In this document: piece by piece, positions 1 through 8,739 of the stretch | Numbering within the stretch: position 1 is the stretch's first letter | Layout: the number at the start of each line of letters is the position of its first letter | Assembly (NCBI GenBank): GCA_016716425.1 | Contig: JADJWJ010000007.1 | Coordinates: 1 to 64,000 of the forward strand | Length of the DNA stretch: 64,000 nucleotides | Direction of reading: 5' to 3' | Source: Betaproteobacteria bacterium | GTDB lineage: Bacteria; Pseudomonadota; Gammaproteobacteria; Burkholderiales; Casimicrobiaceae | Translations under genes and position numbers: made by a program | The notes under the pieces: generated by a model | Seen by the model: only the letters and a program-made list of their open reading frames with translations | Databases searched by the model: none | Told to the model about the DNA's origin: nothing

Positions 1-729
1 CGCGCCCGCCGGACAGATCGAACACCGCCCCGTCGAGAACGAGCAGTCCTCGCTCGCGAGCCAGCACGAGCGCGGCGATCTCGTCCACCGTCCCGGACCG
101 GCCCAGCGGGATCTTCGACAGCATAAAGTCGATGTGCTGCTGCGTCATCTGGTCGAAGATGGCGGTGCGCACGGCGGCAGGCGTCACGCAGTTGACGCGG
201 ATGCCGGTGCGCGCGAGTTCCTTGCCGAGCGACTTGGTGAGCCCGATCACCGCGGCCTTCGACGCGCTGTAGGCCGACGCGTTGGGATTGCCCTCCTTGC
301 CGGCAACCGATGCGATGTTGACGATGCGGCCATAGTCCTTCGCCTTCATCAGCGGCACGACGGCGCGGTTGCAGAGGAACACGCCGTGCACGTTGACGTC
401 GAACACGCGCTTCCAGTCGTCGACCGGGTAGTCGGCAGGCGGCACGGTCGGCCCGGTGATGCCGGCCGAGCAGAACGACCGCGTCGACGGCGCCCAACGC
501 GGCGGCCGTCGCCTGCGCGACCCGCTCGACCGCCGCCGCGTCCGCGTGACGTCGAGCAGACGTGCGGGTATCGTCGGGAGCGCCGCCTTCGCCGCCGCGA
601 GCGCCTGCTCGTCGCGGTCCTGGCCCGACGCGCGCGCCGCTCGCGGCAAGCCGCTGCGCGACCGCGGCCCGATGCCCATCGCACCGCCGGTGACGGCCGC
701 CGTCCGGCCTTTGAAGTCAGCTGGTTCAT
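1..729 (-). pseudogene. Short-chain dehydrogenase/reductase (FabG-like), frameshifted, 3' end outside window
   Basis: The reverse strand encodes a classical SDR oxidoreductase, but not in one frame. The ATG at 729 begins MNQLT, then a shift is needed to read the cofactor loop GGAMGIG. Further single-base shifts are needed near 690-560 and again before the SAGITGP segment. The C-terminal two thirds is clean: the NIASVAGKEGN strand, the active-site YSASK (Tyr and Lys), and the VNCVTPAAV loop. This architecture belongs to NAD(P)-dependent 3-oxoacyl-ACP or alcohol reductases; the substrate cannot be told. The last residues run off the window start. Either the gene is decayed or this stretch was read with indel errors, since the next two genes are damaged in the same way. 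Confidence 0.7.
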
Positions 730-780
730 CGTCGTTCTCCGCGTCCGCGCAAAGAGGCGGAGGATAGCAACCCGCGCGCG

Positions 781-1488
781 TCAGCGGAAGAACACAGCGA
801 TCCCGACAAAGGCAGCGCCGCCACCGCGACGATGCCGAGCACGAGCAGTACGCCGAACATCGTGTGCCGCGTGTCGCTCTGGAACACCAGCATGTCGTCC
901 ATCAGTTCCGCCACCTGCGCATTGGTCGCGGGCGCCGGCAGCGCCGGATCGGGCGCGACCACGCCGGCGGCATGGGCGCCGAAGGCGGGCGCCGTCGGCA
1001 CGTCGATCGGCAGGATCATCACGAAGCTCGTCACCGGCAGCGTGCGGTGCGCGTGGTTGTCCCACCTTGACCCGTACCGGAGCGCATCCGGTAGCCAGGC
1101 GCTCCGCATCCGCGCCGGCCTTCCGGTCGCCGGTGTCGACGAAGAACCTGGTCGGCAACCGCCCGGCGTTGGCGATGCGTAGGAGCGTGCCGAACTTATC
1201 GCAGCCATGGCGACGTTGACCTGGAACTTGCCGGGCGCGTCGCCCGGAAAGCCCGCGCCCGCCTCCGCGACATGGACAGGCGATCCGATCGGTCCGTGGC
1301 CGTTGGCCGCGTGGTTGCGCCGCTCGCGCGGATGCGCAGCACGCCGGCGAGGTCCTGCAGCGTTCCCCCGGTCGCGAGCTCGACCGCGTCGTCGCCGTCG
1401 AGCACCACCTTCATCACGAGGACGCTGTCGCCTTGTCGTCCTCCATGACGAGCCGGGCCTTGGTCGGCCGGAAACCCAGGAGCGGCAT
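781..1488 (-). pseudogene. Unknown protein with C-terminal membrane anchor, frameshifted
   Basis: No family recognised. Stitching frames gives a protein that may begin MPLLGFRPTKARLVMEDD at 1488, continues with a segment VLVMKVVLDGDDAVELATGG, has a middle part PTRFFVDTGDRK, and ends with a hydrophobic segment MFGVLLVLGIVAVAALPL followed by a short basic tail GIAVFFR. That layout suggests a soluble domain anchored by one C-terminal helix. At least three frame changes are needed (near 1430, 1230-1150 and 815), so no intact product is encoded as read. It follows the damaged SDR gene on the same strand with about 50 bp between them. Confidence 0.4.
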
Positions 1489-1769
1489 CGCGCGTTTCCG
1501 TCGTGTTTGCGTTCGCGCGGCACCTGCAGCGTACAAACCGCAGGCCTTCCGCGCCGAGCGGATTCTATGTCATTCGTCGCCCCCGCGTTGGCGCGGGAAG
1601 AGACCGGCGGCAGGCGCGGCGGCCGGCATCCCGCCTCGGGATCGCGGGCACACAGGCGCGGTGCGGACAAGCGAGATTCGCCTCGCCGCTGGCGCACAAT
1701 GCCGTTGTCATCCACGCATCCCGCGCGACAATCGCCCGGTCCGAGTCCCGCTCACGTCGAGGAACCGCC

Positions 1770-3049
1770 ATGTCCCGTTTCGCCCGCGCCGCCGTCACCG
1801 TCATCGCTGCCCTGACTCTCGCCGCCGCCCACGCGCAAGGGCGGCCAGTGCCGGTCAATCCGCCAAAGCTCGGTCCCAAGGTGAGCTCGGTCACGCAGAA
1901 CGCCAACGCCGCTGCGCTGGCGGCGCAGCCTGGTCGGCCCGGGCGTCACGATCAGCAACGCCCGGTTCACGGGCAACGCCAACGCCGCCGGCACGTTCGT
2001 CGGCGGTTCGGCGAGCGTGGGCATCGACACCGGCGTCGTCCTGTCGACCGGCTGGGCCGAGGACGCCCGCAGCCCGAAACCAGGCGTCCGACTGGAGCGA
2101 GATCATGGGCACGCCCGGCGACGGCCAGCTCGACGCGCTGGTCTTTCCCGAGGTCACGTACGACGCCGCGATCCTCGAGTTCGACGTGACGCCGCTCGCC
2201 AACACCATCGCGATCCGGTTCGTGTTCGCGTCGGAGGAATACCAGGAGTTCGTCGGGTCCTCGTTCAACGACGTCCTCGCGATCCTCGTCAACGGCGTCA
2301 ACTGCGCGAACTACAACGGCCGGCCGGTCAGCGTGAACTCGATCAACGCCGACGTCAATGCGGCGCTGTTCATCAACAACGAGGGCGGCTCGCGCAACAC
2401 GGAGTTCGACGGCCTGACCGTCCAGCTCGATTGCGTCGCGGCGGTCACGCCGGGCGTGCCCAACCGGGCAGTGATCGCGATCGCCGACACGGCCGACCCG
2501 ATCTACGATTCGGGGGTGTTCCTCGCGTCCGGCGGCGTGCGCTCGCCCGGCGGCGGTCCCGTCACGGGCAGCAACGTGATCAAGGCGATCGAGTACTACC
2601 ACGCCGGGTTCAACCACTATTTCGTGACGACGATCCCCAACGAGATCGCGCTGCTGGACGCGGGCGCGTTCGCCGGCTGGGCGCGCACCGGCAAGGCGTT
2701 CAACGTGTTCGTGCTGGGGACGGCCGGAACGGTGGATGTGCACCGCTACTTCAGCAGCGCCCTGGTGAGCACCGTGATCAGCACCCACTTCTACACGTCG
2801 AACGCCCCCGAAGCGGCGTCGCTGATGGTCAATCCGAACTGGGTGTTCGAGGGCAAGGTGTTCGGCATCCTGCCGCCCGTGCCGGTGTGCCCGACCGGCA
2901 TGACCGCGCTGCTCCGCGTCTACAACAACGGCATGGGCGGCGTGCCCAACCACCGCTTCATGACGGAGCTGGCCGTACTCAACTTCATGATCGCGGCTGG
3001 CTGGATCCGCGAGGGCGACTACGGCATGGCGGGGTGCGTGCCGCTGTAG
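1770..3049 (+). pseudogene. Secreted choice-of-anchor-L / DUF5648 protein, two frameshifts
   Basis: The ATG at 1770, preceded by GAGGAA, starts a signal peptide (MSRFARAAVTVIAALTLAAA, cleavage near AHAQ). About 50 codons on, the frame changes near 1927 to read the start of a choice-of-anchor-L domain (GTFVGGSASVGIDTGVVLST), and changes again near 2080 to NQASDWSEIMGTPGDGQLDA. From there to the stop the frame is clean. The first part (DITPLANTIA-like strand, FVFASEEYQEF) is typical of choice-of-anchor-L domains in exported proteins. The C-terminal about 150 residues (EYYHAGFNHYFVTT, GWARTGKAF) match the DUF5648 repeat. Likely a secreted surface protein of unknown role; broken as read. A related domain occurs in the gene at 8839-10734. 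Confidence 0.75.
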
Positions 3050-3063
3050 CGCCGGGTGGCGGA

Positions 3064-3089
3064 CCGCGCCGCGGGGGCCCGCGGCGCGG
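3064..3089. terminator. GC-rich hairpin between convergent gene and tRNA
   Basis: A perfect 12-bp inverted repeat (CCGCGCCGCGGG, GG loop, and its complement) lies 15 bp after the stop of the DUF5648 gene and 9 bp beyond the 3' end of the oppositely transcribed tRNA-Thr. There is no U-tract on either side, so intrinsic termination is only plausible; it could serve both strands. Confidence 0.45.
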
Positions 3090-3097
3090 CCGGGGCG

Positions 3098-3172
3098 TGG
3101 TGCCGGCAGTAGGAATCGAACCCACGACCAACGGTTTACAAAACCGCTGCTCTACCCCTGAGCTATGCCGGC
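3098..3172 (-). tRNA. tRNA-Thr (anticodon TGT), CCA encoded
   Basis: The reverse strand folds into a full cloverleaf: acceptor GCCGGCA pairing with TGCCGGC, U8-A9, D-arm GCTC/GAGC, anticodon stem GCGGT/ACCGT around the loop TTTGTAA (anticodon TGT, reading ACA and wobble Thr codons), 5-nt variable loop, T-arm with TTCGAAT, discriminator A, then a genomically encoded CCA at 3100-3098. It stands alone rather than in a tRNA cluster. Confidence 0.95.
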
Positions 3173-3209
3173 ACGGGGTGCGATTCTACCGCGGGGGCCC
3201 TGCTGCGCT

Positions 3210-3288
3210 CCGTGGACCGGAACAGCGGATCCCTCCCCGGCTTCGCTCATCGGGATGACCGGGTCCGCGCTTCGCGCGGGACGGGTCA
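3210..3288 (-). repeat. Dispersed repeat, copy 1, starting at the sspB stop codon
   Basis: Read on the minus strand, the repeat begins with the TGA that ends sspB and continues TGACCCGTCCCGCGCGAAG, a CGCGCGAAGCGCG palindrome, GGTCATCCCGA, and ends near GGGATCC. The same series, about 80% alike by eye, follows the sspA stop at 3923-3852. A related inverted pair lies at 63355-63452. Confidence 0.7.
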
Positions 3289-3732
3289 TTTGATGATCTG
3301 CAGGTGCGAAGGACGCGGCTTGCGCTTGCCGTTGTCGCCGCCGTCCTTGTCCTTCGGCTCGGCGGCAGGCTTGTCGGGCTCGCGCGGCGCGGTCGCGGCG
3401 GCCAGCGAGGCGACCGGGTCCTGCGGCGACGTGAACGCGAAGCCGTAGCCGGTCTCCTTCGCGAAGATTCCGGACACCGCGTTCATCGGCACCGCGACTT
3501 CCTGCGACGCGCCGTTGAAGCGCGCGGTGAACTGGATCCACTCGTTGTCGATCGTGAGCTTGCGTGTCGCCGTCCCGCTGACGTTCAGCACGATCTCGCC
3601 GTTCTTGACGAACGCCGCCGGCACGCGCGTCTCCGCGTTCACCTTGACCGCAAGATACGGCGTCAGCGCGTTGTCCGCGCACCACTCGCAGATGGCGCGG
3701 ATCAGGTAGGGCTTGGCGGATTGCTCGGACAT
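3286..3732 (-). CDS. sspB: ClpXP protease specificity-enhancing factor SspB
   Basis: 148 aa. SspB is a cytosolic adaptor that binds ssrA-tagged and certain other proteins and delivers them to ClpXP. The N-terminal domain starts SEQSAKPYLIRAICEWC, with the family's KPYLIRA(I/L)YEW pattern, and continues with VKVNAETRVPA and the beta core (GEIVLNVS, FTARFNG, VPMNAVSGIFAKE). A flexible Pro/Lys-rich linker (about 110-140) leads to a C-terminal tail, HLQIIK, which matches the ClpX-binding XB motif (LRVVK-like) that tethers SspB to ClpX. It lies directly after sspA on the same strand, as in most gamma- and betaproteobacteria; the 188-bp spacer holds a repeat. Confidence 0.92.
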   Translation of the reverse strand: MSEQSAKPYLIRAICEWCADNALTPYLAVKVNAETRVPAAFVKNGEIVLNVSGTATRKLTIDNEWIQFTARFNGASQEVAVPMNAVSGIFAKETGYGFAFTSPQDPVASLAAATAPREPDKPAAEPKDKDGGDNGKRKPRPSHLQIIK

Positions 3733-3851
3733 GGGGCAGACATACTACGCAGCCCTGCCGCGCCGTCAAGCGCCCATGCGCCGGCGCCCCGAGTCGCGCA
3801 GCGGCGAGGACCTGCACTTCGCGGGTGGCGGAGCCGCGGTGGCTTCGCGGC

Positions 3852-3923
3852 GGGACGAAACCGGATCCCTCGGCGCTGCGCGCCTCGGGATGACCCGAGC
3901 CGCGCTTCGCGCGGAACGGGTCA
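3852..3923 (-). repeat. Dispersed repeat, copy 2, starting at the sspA stop codon
   Basis: The TGA stop of sspA is the first triplet of this element (TGACCCGTTCCGCGCGAAG on the minus strand), which then runs through the same CGCGAAGCGCG palindrome, GGTCATCCCGAG and GGGATCC as copy 1 after sspB. Two adjacent genes therefore end in the same repeat, with the stop codon shared between gene and repeat. Confidence 0.7.
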
Positions 3924-4520
3924 CTTCCTCATGCCGCGCTCGGCCGAGGTCAGCGCCTCGGAGAACGCCGGGCGGGCGAACAGGCGCTCGGCGTACTTCA
4001 TCAGCGGCGCCGCCTGCTTGGGCATCTGGATGCCGTAGTAGTCGAGCCGCCACAGCAGCGGCGTGATCGCGACGTCGAGCATCGAGTAGTCCTCGCCCAG
4101 CATGTGCTTGTGCTTGGCGAACACCGGCGTGATCTGCAGCAGCGCGTCGCGGACCAGGCCGCGCGCCTTGTCGGCGTTCTTCTGGTTGTTCCCTTCGAGC
4201 GCGTCGATGTGGCAGAAGAGCTCCTTCTCGAACCGGTGCAGGAACAGCCGCGCGCGGGCGCGCATCACCGGGTCGGCCGGCATCAGCTGCGGATGCGGGA
4301 ACCGCTCGTCGATGTATTCGTTGATGATGTTCGACTCGTGCAGCACCAGGTCGCGTTCGACCAGCACCGGGACCTGGTTGTACGGGTTCATCACGGCGAG
4401 GTCCTCGGGCTTGTGGTCGAGGTCGACGTCGATGATCTGGAAGTCCATGCCCTTCTCGTGCAGCACGATGCGGCAGCGCTGGGAGAACGGGTCGGTGGTC
4501 CCGGAGTAGAGCGTCATCAT
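3921..4520 (-). CDS. sspA: Stringent starvation protein A (GST-fold)
   Basis: 199 aa, glutathione S-transferase fold. The ATG at 4520 is chosen because GAGGAG lies 8-13 bp upstream and the protein then starts MMTLYSGTTDPFSQRCRIVL, the expected thioredoxin-like N-terminus. The region CRIVLHEKGMDF, NPYNQVPVLVERDLVLHESN (cis-Pro in QVPVL) and INEYIDERFPHPQLMPADP are SspA hallmarks. The helical C-terminal domain follows. In E. coli SspA binds RNA polymerase with sigma-70 and helps survival in starvation and acid, without GST activity. It lies between petC and sspB; a hairpin upstream separates it from the bc1 operon. Confidence 0.9.
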   Translation of the reverse strand: MMTLYSGTTDPFSQRCRIVLHEKGMDFQIIDVDLDHKPEDLAVMNPYNQVPVLVERDLVLHESNIINEYIDERFPHPQLMPADPVMRARARLFLHRFEKELFCHIDALEGNNQKNADKARGLVRDALLQITPVFAKHKHMLGEDYSMLDVAITPLLWRLDYYGIQMPKQAAPLMKYAERLFARPAFSEALTSAERGMRK

Positions 4521-4585
4521 GATCGGATTCTCCTCGCCGAAGGCGGGCAATCTCTTGGGATGGGGCGGTGGGCCCGGAATACAAC

Positions 4586-4610
4586 GGGGCACGGGCGTCG
4601 CCCGTGCCCC
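4586..4610 (-). terminator. Terminator hairpin downstream of petC
   Basis: An 11-bp perfect stem (GGGGCACGGGC with a 3-nt loop) sits 25 bp past the petC stop on the minus strand and is followed by a weak T-rich stretch (GTTGTATT). It probably ends the petABC transcript before sspA. Confidence 0.6.
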
Positions 4611-4634
4611 GCGCGGTCGGTGCGTGGCTGCAGC

Positions 4635-5441
4635 CTAGTGGACGTCCTTCCAGTACGAACGCTTCAATGCGTACACGAACGCGAACAGCACGCCGAGGTA
4701 GAGCAGGACGACGATGCCGAGGCTGATCCGCTTGTTGCGCACGGGCTCCGCCAGGTAGTCCATGAAGTTGACGAGGTCGGCGACGAACGCCTCGTACTGC
4801 ACCTGCGTCATCGTGCCGGGCGCGGCAGGGTCGGCCGCCACCGTCCGGACGAGCCACTTGCCGCCCGGCGCCGGGTCGACGCGCACGAGGCCCTTGATCG
4901 CGATGGCGGCGGCGGTCGCCTTCTCGTGGTCGTCGAACTCCGTGGTCACGAGCCGGTGCGCGCCGGACAGCTCCCACAGCGCGTGCGGCATGCCGACGTT
5001 GGGGAACACGAGGTTGTTCCAGCCGGTCACCGACTGGTCGTCGCGGTAGAACGACAGGAAGTAGTTGTACAGCCAGTCGCTGCCGCGGACGCGCGCCTGC
5101 ACCGACAGGTCCGGCGGCATCACGCCGAATGCGCTCTTCGCGAGCTCGGCGGGCATCGCCACCGTCATCGTGGAGCCGATCTTGTCGGTCCCGAACATCA
5201 GGTTGTCCCTGATCTGATCGGCGGTCAGCCCGATGTCGGTCAGTCGCTCGTAGCGCATGAACTTCGCGCTATGGCAATTGAGGCAGTAGTTGACGAAATT
5301 GCGCGCACCGCGCTGCAGCGACTCGACGTCGAGCCGGTGCACGGGCGCCGGCTCGAGGCGCAGGCCGGCACCGCCGGCCGCCATGGCCGCGCCGGCGAAC
5401 GCGAACAGCAGAGCCGCGCCGAGGGAGGCGATCTTCTTCAT
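4635..5441 (-). CDS. petC: Cytochrome c1 of the bc1 complex
   Basis: 268 aa. Carries the c-type haem that takes electrons from the Rieske protein to soluble cytochrome c. Signal peptide MKKIASLGAALLFAFAGAAM (cleaved near AMA-AG), haem-binding CLNCH at residues 53-57, conserved MRYERL, GSDWLYNYFLSFYRDD and a NVGMPHALWEL segment, and one C-terminal membrane helix (about 235-255, ISLGIVVLLYLGVLFAFVYA) with positive residues after it. Last gene of petABC; only 3 bp separate its ATG from the petB stop. Confidence 0.95.
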   Translation of the reverse strand: MKKIASLGAALLFAFAGAAMAAGGAGLRLEPAPVHRLDVESLQRGARNFVNYCLNCHSAKFMRYERLTDIGLTADQIRDNLMFGTDKIGSTMTVAMPAELAKSAFGVMPPDLSVQARVRGSDWLYNYFLSFYRDDQSVTGWNNLVFPNVGMPHALWELSGAHRLVTTEFDDHEKATAAAIAIKGLVRVDPAPGGKWLVRTVAADPAAPGTMTQVQYEAFVADLVNFMDYLAEPVRNKRISLGIVVLLYLGVLFAFVYALKRSYWKDVH

Positions 5442-5444
5442 TCT

Positions 5445-6731
5445 TCAGGTCGTCCTATCCGGAACGGGCTTGGTCTTGTCGCGCGCCGTGTACCAGGGCA
5501 TCAGCAGGAAGAACAGGAAGTACACGACGGTGAGCAGGCGCGCGACCACCGTCGCCTTGTCGGCGCCGCCGAGCAGCGGCCAGCCGTCGGCGAACTGCCC
5601 CCACACGGTGACCGGCACGACGCCCAGGTAGCCGAGGAGGACGAACGAGATCACGAAGGCGGCGAGCCACGACTTGTACAGCGTGCCGCGGTAGCGGATC
5701 GACTTCACGGCGCCGCGGTCGAGCCACGGCAGGAAGAAGAAGATCAGCACGGCCGCGCCCATCGCCACGACGCCGTAGAACTGGGTCGCCGGCAGGAACG
5801 ACACGAGCTCGGACGGGACCGCGCGCAGAATCGCGTAGTACGGCGTGAAGTACCAGACCGGCGCGATGTGCTCGGGCGTCTTCAGCGGGTCGGCCGGGAT
5901 GAAGTTGTTGGCCTCGAGGAAGTAGCCGCCCATCTCGGGCACGAAGAACATGATCGCCGAAAACACCGCGAGGAACACCACGACGCCGACGATGTCCTTG
6001 ATCGTGTAGTACGGGTGGCTGTTGATGCCGTCGAGGTAGAGCCCGGTCTGCGGGTCCTTCGGCTGCTTCTTGATCTCGATGCCGTCCGGATTGTTCGAGC
6101 CAACCTCGTGCAGCGCGATGAGGTGCGCGGCGACGAGGCCCAGCAGCACCAGCGGGAACGCGATCACGTGGAACGCGAAGAAGCGGTTCAGCGTGATGTC
6201 CGAGATCGTGTAGTCGCCGCGGATCCACACACCCAGGCTCTCGCCGATGAACGGCACGGTCGCGAAGAGGTTCACGATCACCTGCGCGCCCCAGTACGAC
6301 ATCTGGCCCCACGGGAGCAGGTAGCCGAAGAACGCCTCGCCCATCAGCGTCAGGTAGATGAGGCAGCCGATGATCCACAGGAGCTCGCGCGGCTTGCGGT
6401 AGCTGCCGTACATGAGGCCGCGGAACATGTGCAGGTAGACGACGACGAAGAACATCGACGCGCCGGTCGAGTGCATGTAGCGGATGAGCCACCCCCACTC
6501 GACGTCGCGCATGATGTACTCGACGGACTCGAACGCCTTCGTCGCGTCGGGCTTGTAGTTCATCGTCAGGAAGATGCCCGTGACGATCTGCATCACCAGC
6601 ACCAGCGTGGCGAGCGAGCCGAAGTAGTACCAGAAGTTGAAGTTCTTCGGCGCGACGTACTTGCCCCACTGCGACTCCCACAGCGCGGTCAGCGGGAAGC
6701 GCGCGTCGATCCAGTTGAGGAGCTTGTCCAT
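5445..6731 (-). CDS. petB: Cytochrome b of the bc1 complex
   Basis: 428 aa integral membrane subunit that binds haems bL and bH and forms the quinol-oxidising and quinone-reducing sites. The start MDKLLNWIDARFPLTALWES at 6731 is fixed by the ATGA overlap with the petA stop. Seen: NFWYYFGSLATLVLVMQIVT, RYMHSTGASMFFVVVYLHMF (haem-ligand His residues), GYLLPWGQMSYWGAQVI, FAFHVIAFPLVLLGLVAAHL, and the quinol-site motif PEHIAPVWYFTPYYAIL (PVW in place of the PEWY form). About eight helices; the C-terminal extension has extra helices, as in other proteobacterial cytochromes b. Confidence 0.95.
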   Translation of the reverse strand: MDKLLNWIDARFPLTALWESQWGKYVAPKNFNFWYYFGSLATLVLVMQIVTGIFLTMNYKPDATKAFESVEYIMRDVEWGWLIRYMHSTGASMFFVVVYLHMFRGLMYGSYRKPRELLWIIGCLIYLTLMGEAFFGYLLPWGQMSYWGAQVIVNLFATVPFIGESLGVWIRGDYTISDITLNRFFAFHVIAFPLVLLGLVAAHLIALHEVGSNNPDGIEIKKQPKDPQTGLYLDGINSHPYYTIKDIVGVVVFLAVFSAIMFFVPEMGGYFLEANNFIPADPLKTPEHIAPVWYFTPYYAILRAVPSELVSFLPATQFYGVVAMGAAVLIFFFLPWLDRGAVKSIRYRGTLYKSWLAAFVISFVLLGYLGVVPVTVWGQFADGWPLLGGADKATVVARLLTVVYFLFFLLMPWYTARDKTKPVPDRTT

Positions 6732-7342
6732 CAGCCTTCCTTGCCGTCCTGGCCCACGCCGATGACGATCTTCGTGTCCGTCAGGTACTTGTGCGGGGGA
6801 ATCACGAGGTTGGTCGGCGCGGGCACGCCGCGGTAGACGCGGCCCGCGAGGTCGAACTTCGACTGGTGGCACGGGCAGAAGAAGCCGCCGAGCCAGTCGG
6901 GTCCCAGGTCCGCCGGCGCGATCTCCGGCCGAAACGTCGGCGAGCAGCCGAGGTGCGTGCAGATGCCGATGGCGACCCACATCGACTCCTTGATCGACCG
7001 GTGCTCGTTCTTGCAGTACGGCGGCTGCTGCGCCACGTTCGAGTTCGGGTCGGCGAGCCGGCTGTCGAGCTTCGGCAGCGACTCCAGCATCGGCTTGGTG
7101 CGGTTCAGCAACCAGCACACGTTGCCGCGCCATTCGACGGTGATGAGCTGGCCCGCCTCGATCTTGCTGATGTCCACTTCGACCGGCGCGCCGGCGGCGC
7201 GCGCGCGCGCGGATGGCCAGAAGGACATCACGAACGGCGTGGCGGCGGCGACGACGCCGATTCCGCCCACCGCGCTGCTGGCCACGATCAGGAACCGGCG
7301 CTTGTTGGTATCGACCATTTGATTGAGAGCAGCGTCAGCCAT
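6731..7342 (-). CDS. petA: Rieske iron-sulfur subunit of the bc1 complex
   Basis: 203 aa. The twin-arginine motif NKRRFLIVA (residues 13-21) and the hydrophobic anchor mark Tat-dependent export; tatABC lies 3.5 kb away. 2Fe-2S ligands are in CTHLGC (Cys128, His130) and CPCH (Cys156, His159), with Cys133 and Cys158 forming the disulfide. The SGAPAPTNL-like loop reads RGVPAPTNL. First gene of petABC; the TGA stop overlaps the petB ATG. A second ATG at 7318 is possible. Confidence 0.95.
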   Translation of the reverse strand: MADAALNQMVDTNKRRFLIVASSAVGGIGVVAAATPFVMSFWPSARARAAGAPVEVDISKIEAGQLITVEWRGNVCWLLNRTKPMLESLPKLDSRLADPNSNVAQQPPYCKNEHRSIKESMWVAIGICTHLGCSPTFRPEIAPADLGPDWLGGFFCPCHQSKFDLAGRVYRGVPAPTNLVIPPHKYLTDTKIVIGVGQDGKEG

Positions 7343-7436
7343 CCCCGTATCCCGAGAAGCGCGAAAACCGAAAGTGGGCAGGCCGCCCGGATGGCGGCTA
7401 CCCGCCGTCTTCGCGGCAGGTTCGCAAAACCGTCCG

Positions 7437-7442
7437 ATTATA
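7437..7442 (-). promoter_or_regulatory. Candidate -10 box for petABC
   Basis: TATAAT on the minus strand, 95 bp upstream of petA. The hexamer 17-18 bp further upstream reads TTCGGC, a weak -35. It is in the 245-bp space between petA and the divergent protease gene, so a promoter is expected here. Confidence 0.4.
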
Positions 7443-7574
7443 CGGGATTTGCGTACCCCGCCGAAAGCCCGCCACGGGAAAATCCCCGGAAACCGGATGC
7501 AAATCAGCCGGTTGCGCCCACGGGGCCCCGCGCGAGGCGGGTATTCGCCGGGCCTCCGGACCGCCGTCTGCCTC

Positions 7575-7580
7575 TATACT
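7575..7580 (+). promoter_or_regulatory. Candidate -10 box next to the protease start
   Basis: TATACT ends 7 bp before the protease ATG at 7588, so a transcript would start at or within a base or two of the AUG (leaderless or nearly so). No Shine-Dalgarno is visible. The same CTATACTTG-ATG arrangement precedes kdsD at 36383. Confidence 0.35.
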
Positions 7581-7587
7581 TGACGGC

Positions 7588-8739
7588 ATGGTCCGCCGGT
7601 TCTGGCTGCTCTTCGCGCAGGCGTGCACGCTGTGTCTCGCCGCGCTGTTCGTCGTGGTCACGCTGCGCCCGGACCTGCTCCCCCAGGGCTCGGGGCACAC
7701 CGGCACCGTCGTGGTCACGCAGGAGACGGCCACGCCGGTGACGGCCGCTCGCGTGGCGAGCTACGCCGACGCCGCGAAGAAGGCCATGCCGGCGGTCGTG
7801 AACCTCTACACGAGCAAGGAGGTGCGCGCGCGCAACCCGCTGGCCGAAGATCCGCTGTTCCGCCGCTATTTTCCGGAACTCGACCGCGGCACCGGCCGCC
7901 GGCAGACCAGCCTGGGGTCGGGCGTCATCGTCTCGCCGGAAGGCTACGTGCTGACCAACCATCACGTGATCGAGGGTGCCGACGACATCCAGCTCGTGCT
8001 CTCCGACGGCCGCCGGATCTCGGCGCGGGTCCGTGGCACCGACCCGGAATCCGACCTCGCGGTCCTCAAGGCGGACGTGGAAGGGCTGCCGGCGATGACG
8101 TTCGCCAGCACCGAGAACCTGCAGGTCGGCGACGTCGTGCTGGCGATCGGCAACCCGTTCGGCCTCGGCAACACGGTCACGTTCGGGATCGTCAGCGCGA
8201 TGGGCCGCAACTACCTCGGCGTGAACCGCTTCGAGGACTTCATCCAGACCGACGCGGCGATCAACCCCGGCAACTCCGGGGGCGCGCTGGTCGATACGGC
8301 CGGCAACCTCGTCGGCATCAACAGCACGATCTACTCGCAGTCGGGCGGCTCGCTCGGCATCGCGTTCTCGATTCCGGTCTCGCTCGCGCGCAGCGTGTTC
8401 GAGCAGATCGTCCGCGACGGCGAAGTCACGCGCGGCTGGCTCGGCATCGTGCCGGCGCCGGTGACGGCCGAGGCGGCCAAGGCGCTGGCACTCGAGCGCG
8501 CCGAGGGCGTGGTCATCCGCGAGCTGGAGCCGAACGGGCCGGCGGCGCGCGCCGGCATGCAGGTCTACGACGTGGTCGTGGAGATCGCAGGTAAGCCGAC
8601 GCGCAACGTGCCGCAGTTGCTGGCGCGCATCGCCGAGCTGCCGCCGGGCTCGGTCGCGAAGGTCAACGTCGTGCGCAAAGGCAAGGAAGCCTTGGTCGAC
8701 GTCACCGTCGGCAAGCGGCCACCACCCGAGAAGCAGTGA
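7588..8739 (+). CDS. HtrA/DegS-like periplasmic serine protease, one PDZ domain
   Basis: 383 aa S1C-family protease. A single N-terminal membrane helix (about 4-26, WLLFAQACTLCLAALFVVV) anchors it in the inner membrane facing the periplasm. The catalytic triad is visible: His126 in TNHHVIEG, Asp156 in SDLAVLK, Ser230 in NPGNSGGAL. One PDZ domain follows (about 285-375, with RGWLGI and the GLNGPA-like EPNGPAARAG). One PDZ plus an anchor is the DegS layout; two PDZ would be DegP/DegQ. In betaproteobacteria this gene sits next to petA, as here, and is often misnamed 2-alkenal reductase. Likely role: envelope stress sensing or degradation of misfolded proteins. Transcribed away from petABC. Confidence 0.9.
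   Translation: MVRRFWLLFAQACTLCLAALFVVVTLRPDLLPQGSGHTGTVVVTQETATPVTAARVASYADAAKKAMPAVVNLYTSKEVRARNPLAEDPLFRRYFPELDRGTGRRQTSLGSGVIVSPEGYVLTNHHVIEGADDIQLVLSDGRRISARVRGTDPESDLAVLKADVEGLPAMTFASTENLQVGDVVLAIGNPFGLGNTVTFGIVSAMGRNYLGVNRFEDFIQTDAAINPGNSGGALVDTAGNLVGINSTIYSQSGGSLGIAFSIPVSLARSVFEQIVRDGEVTRGWLGIVPAPVTAEAAKALALERAEGVVIRELEPNGPAARAGMQVYDVVVEIAGKPTRNVPQLLARIAELPPGSVAKVNVVRKGKEALVDVTVGKRPPPEKQ

Noticed and set aside
4104..6836. A 910-codon plus-strand open frame opposite sspA and petBC
   Set aside because: Arg/His/Val/Glu-rich antisense shadow of the cytochrome genes; no family pattern and no codon-position bias of its own.
7588..8739. 2-alkenal reductase
   Set aside because: This label is often attached to the protease next to petA, but the sequence has a complete His-Asp-Ser triad and a PDZ domain.
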